37,698 nucleotides of DNA, from assembly GCA_017541145.1 (NCBI GenBank), contig JAFXZT010000057.1, positions 1 through 37,698 of the forward strand, in the 5' to 3' direction. The DNA is from Bacteroidales bacterium. Lineage in GTDB: Bacteria > Bacteroidota > Bacteroidia > Bacteroidales > UBA3824. Of the stretch, positions 16,501-24,203 are shown one piece after another (positions within the stretch are counted from its first letter, which is position 1; every line of letters starts with the position of its first letter). The notes beneath the pieces are model-generated. The model worked only from the letters and a program-made list of their open reading frames with translations. It was not told where the DNA came from and ran no database searches. Both the position numbers and the translations under genes were made by a program.

Positions 16501-17386
16501 CTTCAGGAGTTTTCAGCCATTCCTGTTTAGTATAGTGCATACGATTCGGGTCGTCGTAATCCTTGCCCGTAGAAAGGCAAATCAAACGGTCGTGAGCCTC
16601 GCCGTGGTCTTCTTCTACAAAGTGAACGTCGTTGGTCGCAATCAACTTAATATTGTGTTTGCGAGCCAATTCTATCAATACTTTGTTGACTTTTTCCTGT
16701 TCTAAATAAGTGTTTGTTTCAGCGTTTGGCTTGTCGGTTTTGTGACGCTGCATTTCCAAATAATAGTCGTCACCAAAAAGATTTTTAAACCACAAAACAG
16801 CTTCTTCAGCAGCCTGAAGATCGCCTTTCATAATTTTTTGCGAAATCTCGCCGCCCAAACATGCCGAACTGCATATCAAGCCTTCGTGATATTTTTCGAG
16901 AATTTCCTTGTCGATACGCGGATTGTAGTAATAACCTTCAGTATAGGCAATTGACGCAAGTTTGCAAAGGCTGTGATAACCCACTTCGTTTTTGGCGAGC
17001 AAAATCAAGTGCCAGCCGCGGGTATCTTTCAAGTGTCTGTCTTCGTGGGCGCAATAAGCCTCGATTCCAATGATAGGTTTAAACGGTACAAAAGCTTCGG
17101 CTTGTGCTTTTAGTTCCACAAGTTCGGCTTCAAGTTTTGCCTTTTCAGCCTCGTCGGTACATTTACGAATTTTGTCTTCGCAATCTCCAACAGCTTTTTT
17201 GGGCGCACCGTTAATTTTTTTTGCTGTATCGGTCAAGTCCTTGATACCGAACATGTTACCATGGTCAGTAAGAGCCATGGCGTGCATGCCGTTCTTCAGA
17301 CACTTTTTAATAAGGTCCGGAACTTTGGACATGCCGTCCAGAATCGAGTAATGAGAGTGTACGTGTAAATGAGTAAATTTGTCCAT
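13538..17386 (-). CDS. dnaE: DNA polymerase III alpha subunit
   Basis: Catalytic subunit of the replicative DNA polymerase. It has 1282 residues, slightly longer than the roughly 1160 of E. coli. The N-terminal PHP domain starts with HLHVHSHYSILDG and contains ALTDHGNMFG. Its metal-binding His and Asp residues look intact, which in many bacteria goes with intrinsic proofreading. The palm shows GPGRGSAAGSVVAYCLGI and PDIDVDFDDDGR with the catalytic Asp498 and Asp500. DFLGLKTLSLI and the helix-hairpin-helix region (GLGGIKGVGNGAVEAI) follow, then a C-terminal OB fold (LKVAGIVSAVEERTTKTGKPW). The insert after the PHP strand 2 (about residues 60-95, charged helix) is a lineage variation. It follows the response-regulator gene with a 175-bp gap and has its own terminator. 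Confidence 0.97.
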   Translation of the reverse strand: MDKFTHLHVHSHYSILDGMSKVPDLIKKCLKNGMHAMALTDHGNMFGIKDLTDTAKKINGAPKKAVGDCEDKIRKCTDEAEKAKLEAELVELKAQAEAFVPFKPIIGIEAYCAHEDRHLKDTRGWHLILLAKNEVGYHSLCKLASIAYTEGYYYNPRIDKEILEKYHEGLICSSACLGGEISQKIMKGDLQAAEEAVLWFKNLFGDDYYLEMQRHKTDKPNAETNTYLEQEKVNKVLIELARKHNIKLIATNDVHFVEEDHGEAHDRLICLSTGKDYDDPNRMHYTKQEWLKTPEEMEAIFSDIPEALSNTVEIAEKVEVYNINSDPIMPKFEIPEEFGTEEIYRQKFTEEDLFNEFTRNELGEVELTQEKAEAKIKKLGGYEKLYRIKLEADYLKKLTYEGAVKRYGETLNDEQAERINFELHVMKTMGFPGYFLIVQDYIRGAREELGVSVGPGRGSAAGSVVAYCLGITNLDPLKYDLLFERFLNPDRISLPDIDVDFDDDGRGKVLEWVTHKYGAEKVAHIITYGTMATKSAIADVGRVQKVPLAIVNKIKGLIPDRGFEEAQVKAVDGSVPKKMPKINLPNCYKYIPELKQLLNGETPEGWNLEGQNENVASMLKYARDLEDTNRQIGIHACGVIIGADDLTKFAPVCTIKDKDSGQDVVVTQYDGHVVESVGLIKMDFLGLKTLSLIKEALKNIKKHRGIDIDIEKIPIDDAETYQLYSEGRTIGTFQFESPGMQKYLKELKPSQISDLIAMNALYRPGPMDYIPTFINRKLGKEPIEYDLPVMEKYLKDTYGVTVYQEQVMLLSRLLANFTRGQADTLRKAMGKKIEAMLAELKPKFLEGGKSNGHDPAILEKIWKDWEKFASYAFNKSHAACYGWVAYQTGYLKAHFPAEYMAANLTRNKDSIDDIKKFMEECKAMKINVKGPDINESDLNFAVTHDYGIRFGLGGIKGVGNGAVEAIVSEREKNGPFKDIYDFAERVNLSQVNRRTIENLALAGAFDTFPEIKRCQWLELAEGDTVTFSEALSKYGQKMQMDQSGVQNSLFGETVKVEVKKPKPIACEDWSDLVKLNKERDLVGIYLSAHPLDTYRIEIENYCNATLEEFNDFNNLKGKDLKVAGIVSAVEERTTKTGKPWGSLTVEDFSGSYRFALFSKDYLDYKKYFTLGYALLIKGKIQSRFNNPDELEFKIQSIDLLSDVKDKMLSSITLKIPINDLNDNMMKCIKNITNKKGDSNLGFQIYDPKSKVSVRMHSRTYRVKIDKDLITSLKNEQIEYQIQ

Positions 17387-17561
17387 TTTTCATTTGAGAG
17401 ATTTTGGGTAGTAATTCGATTGCTAAATTAGAAACTATTTTCCAAACTTTAAGGTTAAGTTTTTTCGCAGATTCCGATAACAAACGTTTACGATTTGGGT
17501 ATCAGCAGAATATGGACATAAAAAAATTGAAAAAATATTTGGTGTTAATTTTTGCTGAAAA

Positions 17562-18449
17562 TTAACTTGCGGGTGTACGTTTTTTGGTAACTTTTACTAC
17601 ATTACCCTTTCCGAGATACTCAATACTGTCAAACAACACTTTAGATATAAATATACCGCGTCCGTTGAGAGCATCAAGATTTTCGTTTTGAGTAGGATCA
17701 GGAAGTTTCTTATGATCGAAACCGTTGCCTTCGTCGGCAATCATCCATTCACATTCGTTTTCCGTATATTTGTAGTCAATAGTTACGAGTCTTTTTGACA
17801 GATTTTTGTCTTGGAGACGCTTTTTATATAATTCATTCAATTGGTCGTCTTCCATTACAGCGGCTTTTTCTTTGTAACTGATACCGAGATTTCCGTGTTC
17901 TATTGCATTTGTAATTAGTTCCAACAATCCGATTTCGATATTAACACGCTCGTCTTGAGGAAAATAATTGTAATCCAATTCTTGCATTACACGTTCTACA
18001 ATATGCGGCGAGGCACCAAACTCGGTTTTGAATTTAAATTCCAATTGACCAGAGTTTACTTTGCCGTAGTTTCTGTGTTCGGGTTCCAACGAAATTTTGT
18101 TTCCGATATTTTCCAAAATCGGGAGGATATCTTTGTCTTGAACCGGTTTTTTCAAATAATCATTTGCGCCAAGTCTAAAAGCCTGAATAGCAAGTTTTTC
18201 CGAGCTTTTGGAAGTAATCATAATAATAGAAGTCTTGTTATCGTTTTGTCTTATCTTTTGTAAAAACTGCATACCAGAAATACCGGGCATAGTAACATCG
18301 CAAATAATGGCATCCGGTTTTATTTTGGAGTAATAATCCAAACCTTCAGATGCATTCTTTGCAGAGGTACAATCGTAGCCTGAATACCTGAAAAGGTCAC
18401 GCAAGTAATTACGTGTTATAAAATCGTTTTCAATAACGAGGACTTTCAT
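17562..18449 (-). CDS. Response regulator with C-terminal RsbW/HATPase-type domain
   Basis: A 295-residue two-domain signalling protein. The receiver (1-115) has the acidic pair Glu7/Asp9, phospho-acceptor Asp51 in ICDVTMPGISG, Thr79 in IIMITS and Lys101 in YLKKPV. The C-terminal domain (about 150-290) resembles the GHKL ATPase of SpoIIAB/RsbW anti-sigma kinases: ELITNAIEHGNLGI (N box), IADEGNGFD and GRGIFIS. It has no histidine phosphorylation site. Family knowledge suggests a phosphorylation-controlled serine kinase or anti-sigma switch in a stress or biofilm partner-switching pathway. No partner anti-anti-sigma factor, PP2C phosphatase or sensor kinase is adjacent. The promoter region is shared divergently with the coiled-coil/zapA genes, and dnaE follows 175 bp downstream. 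Confidence 0.9.
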   Translation of the reverse strand: MKVLVIENDFITRNYLRDLFRYSGYDCTSAKNASEGLDYYSKIKPDAIICDVTMPGISGMQFLQKIRQNDNKTSIIMITSKSSEKLAIQAFRLGANDYLKKPVQDKDILPILENIGNKISLEPEHRNYGKVNSGQLEFKFKTEFGASPHIVERVMQELDYNYFPQDERVNIEIGLLELITNAIEHGNLGISYKEKAAVMEDDQLNELYKKRLQDKNLSKRLVTIDYKYTENECEWMIADEGNGFDHKKLPDPTQNENLDALNGRGIFISKVLFDSIEYLGKGNVVKVTKKRTPAS

Positions 18450-18672
18450 GTTAATAAATATAATGTGCGCAAATAAATTTAATTCAACAATCGTTAAAAC
18501 GAAAATCCTTGCAAAAGGTTTCGCAAACGATTATATTTTTTACAAAGATTAATAATTTGGGAAATAAAACCAAATAAAAAGGAATAAAAACTTTTGAACG
18601 AAAAAATACTTTATGGATAAATTATTGATTATCAAACAGTCAAAAAAAAATTTTTAAATAATTGAAAAAATA

Positions 18673-18704
18673 TTTGCGAGAGAAAAAAAGATGTTTTACA
18701 TTTG
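18673..18704 (+). promoter_or_regulatory. Promoter for the coiled-coil/zapA operon
   Basis: TTTG (18673-18676), 20 bp, then TACATTTG (18697-18704) is an excellent Bacteroidetes -33/-7 pair. Transcription would start near 18710, leaving a leader of about 16 nt. Confidence 0.7.
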
Positions 18705-18725
18705 TGATATGAATTTAGTATAATA

Positions 18726-19016
18726 ATGGCAGAAGATAAAGGAATATTAATCAACGATTTCAGAGAAAAAATCCATCAGTTGATGTCGATTTGTGACCGA
18801 CTGAGGGAGGAAAATAGTACTCTGAAAGCAAAAAATACAGAATTACTTCAAACGATAGATGACAAAACTTTGGAATATAAGGAATTGAGTTTGAAGTATG
18901 ATAATTTGCGCACGATTAATTCATTGGTTACCGGTTCTGATGCACATGATACTAAGATCAAACTTAACAGACTTGTGCGGGAAATAGACAAATGTTTGTC
19001 TCTTTTGAACAACTAA
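18726..19016 (+). CDS. Small coiled-coil protein upstream of zapA
   Basis: A 96-residue cytoplasmic protein, almost entirely predicted coiled coil: the first half IHQLMSICDRLREENSTLKAKN shows leucine-type heptads, and the end is LNRLVREIDKCLSLL. No catalytic motif is present. It lies 40 bp before zapA, an arrangement seen in Bacteroidetes, where small coiled-coil proteins at this site are annotated as hypothetical. By position and form it could be a ZapB-like divisome partner of ZapA, but this is inference. Confidence 0.8.
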   Translation: MAEDKGILINDFREKIHQLMSICDRLREENSTLKAKNTELLQTIDDKTLEYKELSLKYDNLRTINSLVTGSDAHDTKIKLNRLVREIDKCLSLLNN

Positions 19017-19056
19017 GTTAGATTTTACGATATATTTATATATAACTTTTTGATTA

Positions 19057-19362
19057 ATGGACGAAAAGCAATCAATAAACGTTACTATAGATGGTCATGT
19101 CTATCCTTTGAAAGTAAAACCTTCACAGGAAGAGGCAATAAGAAGTGCTGTAAACTTGATAAACAAGAGAATGGCCATTTATAAACAAAAATTCAGTGTA
19201 GGCGAGAATCAGTCTTTCGACTATCTTGCTATGGTTGCTATTGATTTGGTTACCAAGTTGGTAAGTCAAGAAAAAAGTTCGGATGACAGCGATCTTGTAA
19301 CAGAATTGCGTATCTTGTCGTCTGAAGTGGATGAATATATCCAAAAATCACAGGCTCTTTAA
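19057..19362 (+). CDS. zapA: Cell division protein ZapA
   Basis: A 101-residue member of the ZapA family, which bundles FtsZ filaments at the division site. The N-terminal beta hairpin is VTIDGHVYPLKV, followed by SQEEAIRSAVNLINKRMAIYKQKF and the DYLAMVAIDLVTKLV helix, then a C-terminal coiled coil. Length and pattern fit the family. It is preceded by the coiled-coil gene and followed by a 6S RNA gene, an association also known in gamma-proteobacteria (zapA-ssrS) and Bacteroidetes. Confidence 0.88.
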   Translation: MDEKQSINVTIDGHVYPLKVKPSQEEAIRSAVNLINKRMAIYKQKFSVGENQSFDYLAMVAIDLVTKLVSQEKSSDDSDLVTELRILSSEVDEYIQKSQAL

Positions 19363-19403
19363 AATAAGAAAGATTACATCCTACAGAGGTAATTGATAAA
19401 ATA

Positions 19404-19638
19404 TTGCCCGCATCATTTCACTAAGAGGTTTGAAACTCAACATTAAAAAAAAATAGGGATTTGCCTTCAGGTTTGCGTATAACAGGCCTTATACTACGGA
19501 CCGCCGTAAATCAGCTCTATTCTTGTACTCCGGTACTTGAACACCCTGACGTTGGAAGTTAAAAACAAACGAGCTTTTCCCGCCCATGTATTACAGGGGT
19601 TTCTTAAACTGTTTATTGAATATGGTGTGGGTTTTTTT
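19404..19638 (+). ncRNA. ssrS: 6S RNA (Bacteroidales type)
   Basis: A 315-bp gap between zapA and rny contains no frame but can fold as a long 6S-like rod. Closing stem: 19407-19416 pairs fully (with two G-U) with 19622-19631, extended by TTCA/TGAA. An inner stem pairs GTTTGAAAC (19428-19436) with 19599-19609. A large internal region comes next, and an apical GTAC-TCCG-GTAC hairpin sits at 19525-19536. The closing stem is followed by GTTTTTTT, a terminator. The location between zapA and rny is the usual 6S site in Bacteroidales. 6S RNA sequesters the housekeeping RNA polymerase holoenzyme by mimicking an open promoter. The exact 5' end is uncertain, since no clear promoter was seen. Confidence 0.82.
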
Positions 19639-19677
19639 ATGCTTATAAAAAACAAACAAAAATCACTATAAATTAAA

Positions 19678-21246
19678 ATGAGCGCACTAACTATCTCTAT
19701 TTGCGTTATTGTACTCGTGTTGGGTTTTATTTTAGGCTATTTCCTCAAAATAAAGGCAACTGAGAAAGCTGCGAGTAGGATTATTGAAAACGCTGAAGCC
19801 GACGCTGAATCTATTAAACAGAAAAAAATTCTTGAAGCAAAGGAAGAAGCGTTGAAGATGAAATCCGAAAACGAACGCATTGCTAATGAAAAAAACGGAA
19901 GACTTCAACAGTGGGAACAGAAAATCAGATCTAAAGAAAATACTTTGAATCAAGGTAGATCTGAACTTCAGAAAAAACAAAAGGAAGTTGAGACCAAGCG
20001 CAACGAAGTGGAAACTATCAGAGAAAACCTTGACCGTCAGTTGGAAAAGGTGGAAGCTAAAAGTAAAGAACTTGACGATCTGAGAAAAAAAGCTCAGGAA
20101 AATCTCGAAGCTATTGCCGGTATTTCCGCCGTGGACGCTAAACAGCAATTAATTGATTCGCTTAAAGCCGAGGCTCAATCCGAAGCTATTTGCCTTAAAA
20201 ACGATATTCTCGAAGAAGCTAAACTTCAGGCAAATCGCGAAGCTAAAAAAATTGTGATACAAACAATTCAACGCGTTGGTGCTGAAACTGCTATCGAAAA
20301 CGCTGTTACTGTTTTCAACATCGACAACGACGAAATCAAAGGTCGCATCATCGGTCGTGAAGGTCGTAATATCCGCGCTCTTGAGGCTGCTACAGGTATT
20401 GAAATCATTGTGGATGATACTCCTGAGGCTATCGTTCTTTCAGGTTTTGATCCGATAAGACGCGAAGTTGCAAGACTCGCTCTGCATCAACTTGTTACCG
20501 ACGGACGTATTCATCCGGCGCGTATCGAGGAAGTGGTTTCTAAAACCAGAAAACAGTTGGAAGACGAAATCGCAGAAGTGGGTAAACGCACTTATATCGA
20601 TCTTGGTATTCATGGTTTGCATCCGGAATTGGTTCGTTTGATTGGTAAAATGAAATACCGTTCATCTTACGGTCAAAACTTGTTGCAACACTCTCGCGAA
20701 ACTGCAAATCTTTGCGCAGTGATGTCATCAGAATTGGGTTTGTCGCCTAATTTGGTAAAAAGTGCAAAACGTGCCGGTTTGCTTCACGACATCGGTAAAG
20801 TTCCTGACGAAGAGCAAGATATACCGCACGCAATTGTTGGTATGAAACTTGCTGAAAAGTACAAGGAAAAACCGGAAATTTGCAACGCAATTGGTGCTCA
20901 CCACGACGAAATCGAGATGACAACAATTATTGCTCCGATTGTTCAGGTTTGCGATGCCATTTCTGGTGCGCGTCCGGGAGCAAGACGTGAAATTGCTGAA
21001 AGTTACATCAAACGTCTCAAAACGTTGGAAGACTTGGCTCTATCCTACCCCGGCGTTCTCAAGACTTACGCTATTCAAGCCGGTCGCGAGTTGCGTGTAA
21101 TTGTTGGTGCCGACAAGGTTACCGACCAAGAAACCGAGACTTTGTCTCAAGAAATTGCACGAAAGATTCAGGACGAAATGACTTATCCGGGTCAAATCAA
21201 AATTACTGTAATCCGCGAAACTCGTGCAGTAAATTATGCAAAGTAA
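19678..21246 (+). CDS. rny: Ribonuclease Y
   Basis: Membrane-anchored endoribonuclease that initiates mRNA decay. The 522-residue protein has one N-terminal membrane segment (about 3-22), a long charged coiled coil (25-150), a KH domain with [14 protein letters not shown] starting at Gly222, and an HD domain with LLHDIGK (His370, Asp371) and AHHDEIE. Length and order match the family. The start at ATG 19678 places the membrane helix directly at the N-terminus. It lies just downstream of 6S RNA and has its own terminator at 21263-21305. Confidence 0.97.
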   Translation: MSALTISICVIVLVLGFILGYFLKIKATEKAASRIIENAEADAESIKQKKILEAKEEALKMKSENERIANEKNGRLQQWEQKIRSKENTLNQGRSELQKKQKEVETKRNEVETIRENLDRQLEKVEAKSKELDDLRKKAQENLEAIAGISAVDAKQQLIDSLKAEAQSEAICLKNDILEEAKLQANREAKKIVIQTIQRVGAETAIENAVTVFNIDNDEIKGRIIGREGRNIRALEAATGIEIIVDDTPEAIVLSGFDPIRREVARLALHQLVTDGRIHPARIEEVVSKTRKQLEDEIAEVGKRTYIDLGIHGLHPELVRLIGKMKYRSSYGQNLLQHSRETANLCAVMSSELGLSPNLVKSAKRAGLLHDIGKVPDEEQDIPHAIVGMKLAEKYKEKPEICNAIGAHHDEIEMTTIIAPIVQVCDAISGARPGARREIAESYIKRLKTLEDLALSYPGVLKTYAIQAGRELRVIVGADKVTDQETETLSQEIARKIQDEMTYPGQIKITVIRETRAVNYAK

Positions 21247-21262
21247 TTTTTCATTTCAATAA

Positions 21263-21305
21263 AACAAGGGACTGTCGATTTTTTCGGTGGTCTCTTGTTG
21301 TTTTT
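21263..21305 (+). terminator. rny terminator
   Basis: AACAAGGGAC (21263-21272) pairs with GTCTCTTGTT (21290-21299) with one G-U, followed by GTTTTTA. It begins 16 bp after the rny stop. Confidence 0.75.
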
Positions 21306-21358
21306 ATACCTTAAATTTTTTTCCGTAAATAAGCCATTCTGATTTTTATAATTTCAGT

Positions 21359-21400
21359 AAAAAAAAAATCCCTCGGCGAAAAAAATTTTACACCAAGGGA
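21359..21400 (-). terminator. Thioesterase terminator
   Basis: On the minus strand TCCCTTGGTG (21400-21391) pairs with CGCCGAGGGA (21378-21369) over 10 bp using G-U pairs, then a run of nine or more T. On the plus strand the same bases give A-C mismatches, so the element is specific for the minus-strand gene ending at 21459. Confidence 0.85.
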
Positions 21401-21458
21401 TGAACTATTATGATTGCTGAAAGATGTCAGCAAAAAAGTTTTGATTTTTGGATTTTAC

Positions 21459-21908
21459 TTAGGATTTTACAAGCGGTTGGTCTTCATTGTTTTCCATAAG
21501 TTCGTTGAACGATTGCGGCAAAACATCGATTTTTACCGGACGACCGTTCATTGTAACGGCACAAGTGATTATGCCCTTGAGAATAAGATTGTTAGAACCT
21601 TTCAAATAAACATCTTCAATAAATTGAAATTTCACAAAACTTACTCTTTTCAGTGCAAGTCTCACCACAAATTCGTTACCGCTGGTTAAAGGAGCTTTGT
21701 ATTCAAGTTCCGATTTTACAACAACCGGGTCAATTCCTTGACGGTGCATTTCTGCAAAGTCGTTGTTTACAGTGTGAAGAAATTCGTGTCTTGTGTGTTC
21801 CAAATAATTTTGGTAAACCGCATTGTTTACAATTCCTTGTAAATCACATTCATAGTCGCGAACTTTAAATTCAAGTTCGTAGATGTACTTATAAATATCA
21901 GGTTTCAT
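21459..21908 (-). CDS. Acyl-CoA thioesterase, YbgC/FadM hotdog family
   Basis: A 149-residue single hotdog-fold protein. The family signature is ELEFKVRDYECDLQGIVNNAVYQNYLEH, with the acidic residue and Gly-Ile-Val-Asn pattern of the 4-hydroxybenzoyl-CoA thioesterase class, followed by the YKAPLTSGNEFVV strand. It hydrolyses acyl-CoA thioesters in the cytoplasm, with substrate unknown here. It is transcribed divergently from the methyltransferase at 21998, with a -7 element for each in the 89-bp gap, and ends in a strong terminator. Confidence 0.9.
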   Translation of the reverse strand: MKPDIYKYIYELEFKVRDYECDLQGIVNNAVYQNYLEHTRHEFLHTVNNDFAEMHRQGIDPVVVKSELEYKAPLTSGNEFVVRLALKRVSFVKFQFIEDVYLKGSNNLILKGIITCAVTMNGRPVKIDVLPQSFNELMENNEDQPLVKS

Positions 21909-21927
21909 TTTTTATAAATTTTTAGTA

Positions 21928-21935
21928 CAAATTTA
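21928..21935 (-). promoter_or_regulatory. -7 element for the thioesterase gene
   Basis: TAAATTTG on the minus strand is an exact TAnnTTTG match, 20 bp before the start codon. No -33 TTTG is evident. Confidence 0.45.
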
Positions 21936-21970
21936 TCCAATATTTCTTATAATTGTATTTTAATTTTTAT

Positions 21971-21978
21971 TAATTTTG
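21971..21978 (+). promoter_or_regulatory. -7 element for the class I methyltransferase gene
   Basis: TAATTTTG is an exact -7 match, 19 bp before ATG 21998. It is divergent from the thioesterase promoter, and the two -7 elements are 35 bp apart. Confidence 0.45.
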
Positions 21979-21997
21979 TAAAAAATCGAACGAAAAC

Positions 21998-22768
21998 ATG
22001 GCGGAGAACAAAGGTAAAATAATGACAGAAGAACAACTCGCAGAATTATATTCCAAGCTTGATTTGCAAGATGAAGAGGTAATTCAATATTATGTTAATC
22101 TTTTGCAAAAATATAAAGGTCCTATGCTTGAAATAAATTGTGGTACAGGAAATATTCTTGTAAAACTTCAAGAAATGGGCATTCGTTGCGATGGTTTGGA
22201 TGCTTCGGTAAGTCAATTGAAGATGTGTAGCGAAAAACTTATTTCTCTCGGTTTGGAAGCTCAACTTTTCAACACTGATTTTTCTGATTTTAATTTGCCT
22301 AACAAATATAATGCGATATTTATTCCGAAAGGAACTTTCTGTATTATAGCCGATTATGACAAAGCATTTCATTGTTTGCAGATGTTGTCTTCGTCGCTGG
22401 AAAACGGCGGTACATTAATTCTTGATATCTTTGTTCCGTGGAAAAGTCTTTTGAGCAATCTTGACAATTGTTGGAAAATCGGCAAAACTTTTTATGATAT
22501 AGAAACAGGAGAAGATTTTGTTTATTCTTATTTCGATTCGTTTGATTTGTCAAAACAAATTCGTACAACTCACTCAAAATATGAACTTTATCTCAACGGG
22601 GAATTGCAGTCGGTGCGTTTGGATGTTGTTCGCAATCATTGGTATGGTGACAACGAATTTAAACTCATGCTCGAAAAAGCCGGTTTCGATTCAGTGGAAT
22701 ATAAGCAGATTTTCAGAAAATCCGACCGTGATTATTCTACTTTGTTTATTGCTTCAAAATTAAAGTAA
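21998..22768 (+). CDS. SAM-dependent class I methyltransferase
   Basis: A 256-residue cytoplasmic methyltransferase. The SAM-binding motif I is MLEINCGTGNILVKL (residues 43-57), followed by the acidic ribose-binding GLDASVSQLKMC (67-78) and YNAIFIPKGTFC at the motif IV position. The C-terminal half has the YELYLNGELQSVRLDV strands and AGFDSVEYKQIF typical of small-molecule or lipid methyltransferases. The substrate is unknown. It is monocistronic, convergent with the secreted protein gene 25 bp downstream, with no clear hairpin in that gap. Confidence 0.88.
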   Translation: MAENKGKIMTEEQLAELYSKLDLQDEEVIQYYVNLLQKYKGPMLEINCGTGNILVKLQEMGIRCDGLDASVSQLKMCSEKLISLGLEAQLFNTDFSDFNLPNKYNAIFIPKGTFCIIADYDKAFHCLQMLSSSLENGGTLILDIFVPWKSLLSNLDNCWKIGKTFYDIETGEDFVYSYFDSFDLSKQIRTTHSKYELYLNGELQSVRLDVVRNHWYGDNEFKLMLEKAGFDSVEYKQIFRKSDRDYSTLFIASKLK

Positions 22769-22793
22769 AAAGTTAAAAAAAAAATAATAAACC

Positions 22794-23279
22794 TTATTGC
22801 GGTTCTTCCTGACCTTTTTTGTTGTCACGTGTTACCAAAACATAAAAAATGCTTCTGCGTGACAAATAATCGCTATTTATAAACGGCTGTTTGATAGTGT
22901 AATACAGTTTTTCGTTGGTGTTTGTTGTTACACAATAAGTAAAATTGGTTTTAGTTTTGTCTGTTACAATTAGAGTTCCGACAGTAGACAACATATCTAC
23001 ATAAGTTTCATATACTTGTCGGTCTTTGCTTACCGTTCCAAACGAAACACATTCATCATTTTCGAGGTCAATTTCGTAAGTGTAATATGGGTAAACTGCT
23101 GAGGTTTTGCAAGTTATAACAATTGTTGATTTGTTTACGGTGTCTACTTTTACATAGAACTCCGGATCCTCGTTAAACTTGCTAAATATATGATTATAAT
23201 CGTTACCAAGCAAGTTGTATTGCGCAGAAACATCTGAGTAACAAGATATTGCGAATAAGATAGCTATAATAAGTCTCAT
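22794..23279 (-). CDS. Secreted protein of unknown function
   Basis: A 161-residue protein from ATG 23279 (a TTG start 15 bp further upstream is rejected since it only adds five residues before the signal). A signal peptide is seen: MRLIIAILFAISCYSDVSA then cleavage before Gln. The mature part is beta-rich with alternating Tyr and Thr strands (TIVITCKTSAVYPYYTYEID) and has no recognised domain. A -7 promoter match lies at 23305-23312. It is likely periplasmic or surface-exposed. Confidence 0.75.
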   Translation of the reverse strand: MRLIIAILFAISCYSDVSAQYNLLGNDYNHIFSKFNEDPEFYVKVDTVNKSTIVITCKTSAVYPYYTYEIDLENDECVSFGTVSKDRQVYETYVDMLSTVGTLIVTDKTKTNFTYCVTTNTNEKLYYTIKQPFINSDYLSRRSIFYVLVTRDNKKGQEEPQ

Positions 23280-23304
23280 GAAACAACAATTCAATAATTT
23301 TAAG

Positions 23305-23312
23305 CAAAATTA
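23305..23312 (-). promoter_or_regulatory. -7 element for the secreted unknown
   Basis: TAATTTTG on the minus strand, 25 bp before ATG 23279, located between two minus-strand genes. No -33 partner is seen. Confidence 0.4.
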
Positions 23313-23329
23313 CAAACTTTTATCATATA

Positions 23330-24103
23330 TTAGTATCTCGTGCAATATATTTTTTGCGTTAAATTGCTATCAAAGAAAATTATACCCATTCTGAGAGTTT
23401 CGATGGCAACAATTGTTTTTTCTGAATTTTTAATTTCGTTCCATGCTTTGGACATCCCGCTTGACCAATTGATATCGTCAAAAATTGCAACTGTCTGTTT
23501 TTTAGCATGTTGACATATCGTAGCGAAATATTTTTTTGTTGCTTCGTAAGTATGATTTCCATCTACAAAAATCAAACTTATATCCTCGTTTTCTGTTAAA
23601 ATCGTATCCAAAACGTCGTCAAAATTTGCGTTTATGGATTTGATGTTAATTATTCCCAAATTTTTGAAATTGTTTTCCGCAAATTTTTGAGTCTGAGGGC
23701 AAGCTTCTATCGTGATAACTTTAGAATCCTTGTATCCGCTTGATAAATAGATAGTTCCGATACCAAGCGAAGTTCCTAATTCCAATATTTTTTTAGGTTT
23801 CAGATATGCACTTATACGTTGCAACAATCTTCCGTAACGTCCGTAAGAAGAACTGTTTTTGGCAATTTTACTGATTTCTTTTTCTGTAATCGAGCCGTTT
23901 CCCTTTGCTCCTACCGACAAAACTTTGATTTTTTGTTTTGACTTTTTTAGATTTTTTAAAGTATTTTCCGCCAAACTGTAATCAAAATTTTCTTTTGAAA
24001 ATATCGCCTTTATGTAAAAATCGAAGATATTGGGTGAATGTACCCTGTGTCCGTTGTAAAAGCCGGAAAACAAAAGATGTTTGAGCGTAAATAATATGTC
24101 CAT
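23330..24103 (-). CDS. O-methyltransferase-like SAM-dependent enzyme
   Basis: A 257-residue protein from ATG 24103, which gives MDILFTLKHLLFSGFYNGHRVHSP as the N-terminus. A longer frame running into purA is not supported. The SAM motif I is KKILELGTSLGIGTIYL (about 104-120), then VITIEACPQ with the acidic ribose ligand and IFVDGNHTYEATKKYF at the metal or substrate site, a pattern of class I O-methyltransferases (methyltransf_24 type). A Bacteroidetes-typical N-terminal extension with NGHRVHSPNIFDFY is present. The substrate is unknown. It follows purA past a terminator, so it may be expressed separately. Confidence 0.82.
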   Translation of the reverse strand: MDILFTLKHLLFSGFYNGHRVHSPNIFDFYIKAIFSKENFDYSLAENTLKNLKKSKQKIKVLSVGAKGNGSITEKEISKIAKNSSSYGRYGRLLQRISAYLKPKKILELGTSLGIGTIYLSSGYKDSKVITIEACPQTQKFAENNFKNLGIINIKSINANFDDVLDTILTENEDISLIFVDGNHTYEATKKYFATICQHAKKQTVAIFDDINWSSGMSKAWNEIKNSEKTIVAIETLRMGIIFFDSNLTQKIYCTRY

Positions 24104-24120
24104 ATCTGAAAATAAACAAA

Positions 24121-24145
24121 ACGGTGTCAAAAAAAATGACACCGT
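24121..24145 (-). terminator. purA terminator
   Basis: ACGGTGTCA (24121-24129) and TGACACCGT (24137-24145) are a perfect 9-bp stem with a 7-nt A-rich loop. It is followed on the minus strand by TTTTGTTT, 58 bp past the purA stop. Confidence 0.75.
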
Positions 24146-24203
24146 CTGTAAACAATTTAAATGTAATTTTAAAATAAAAATTAAGTGTGTTTTATGTGAT
24201 TGA

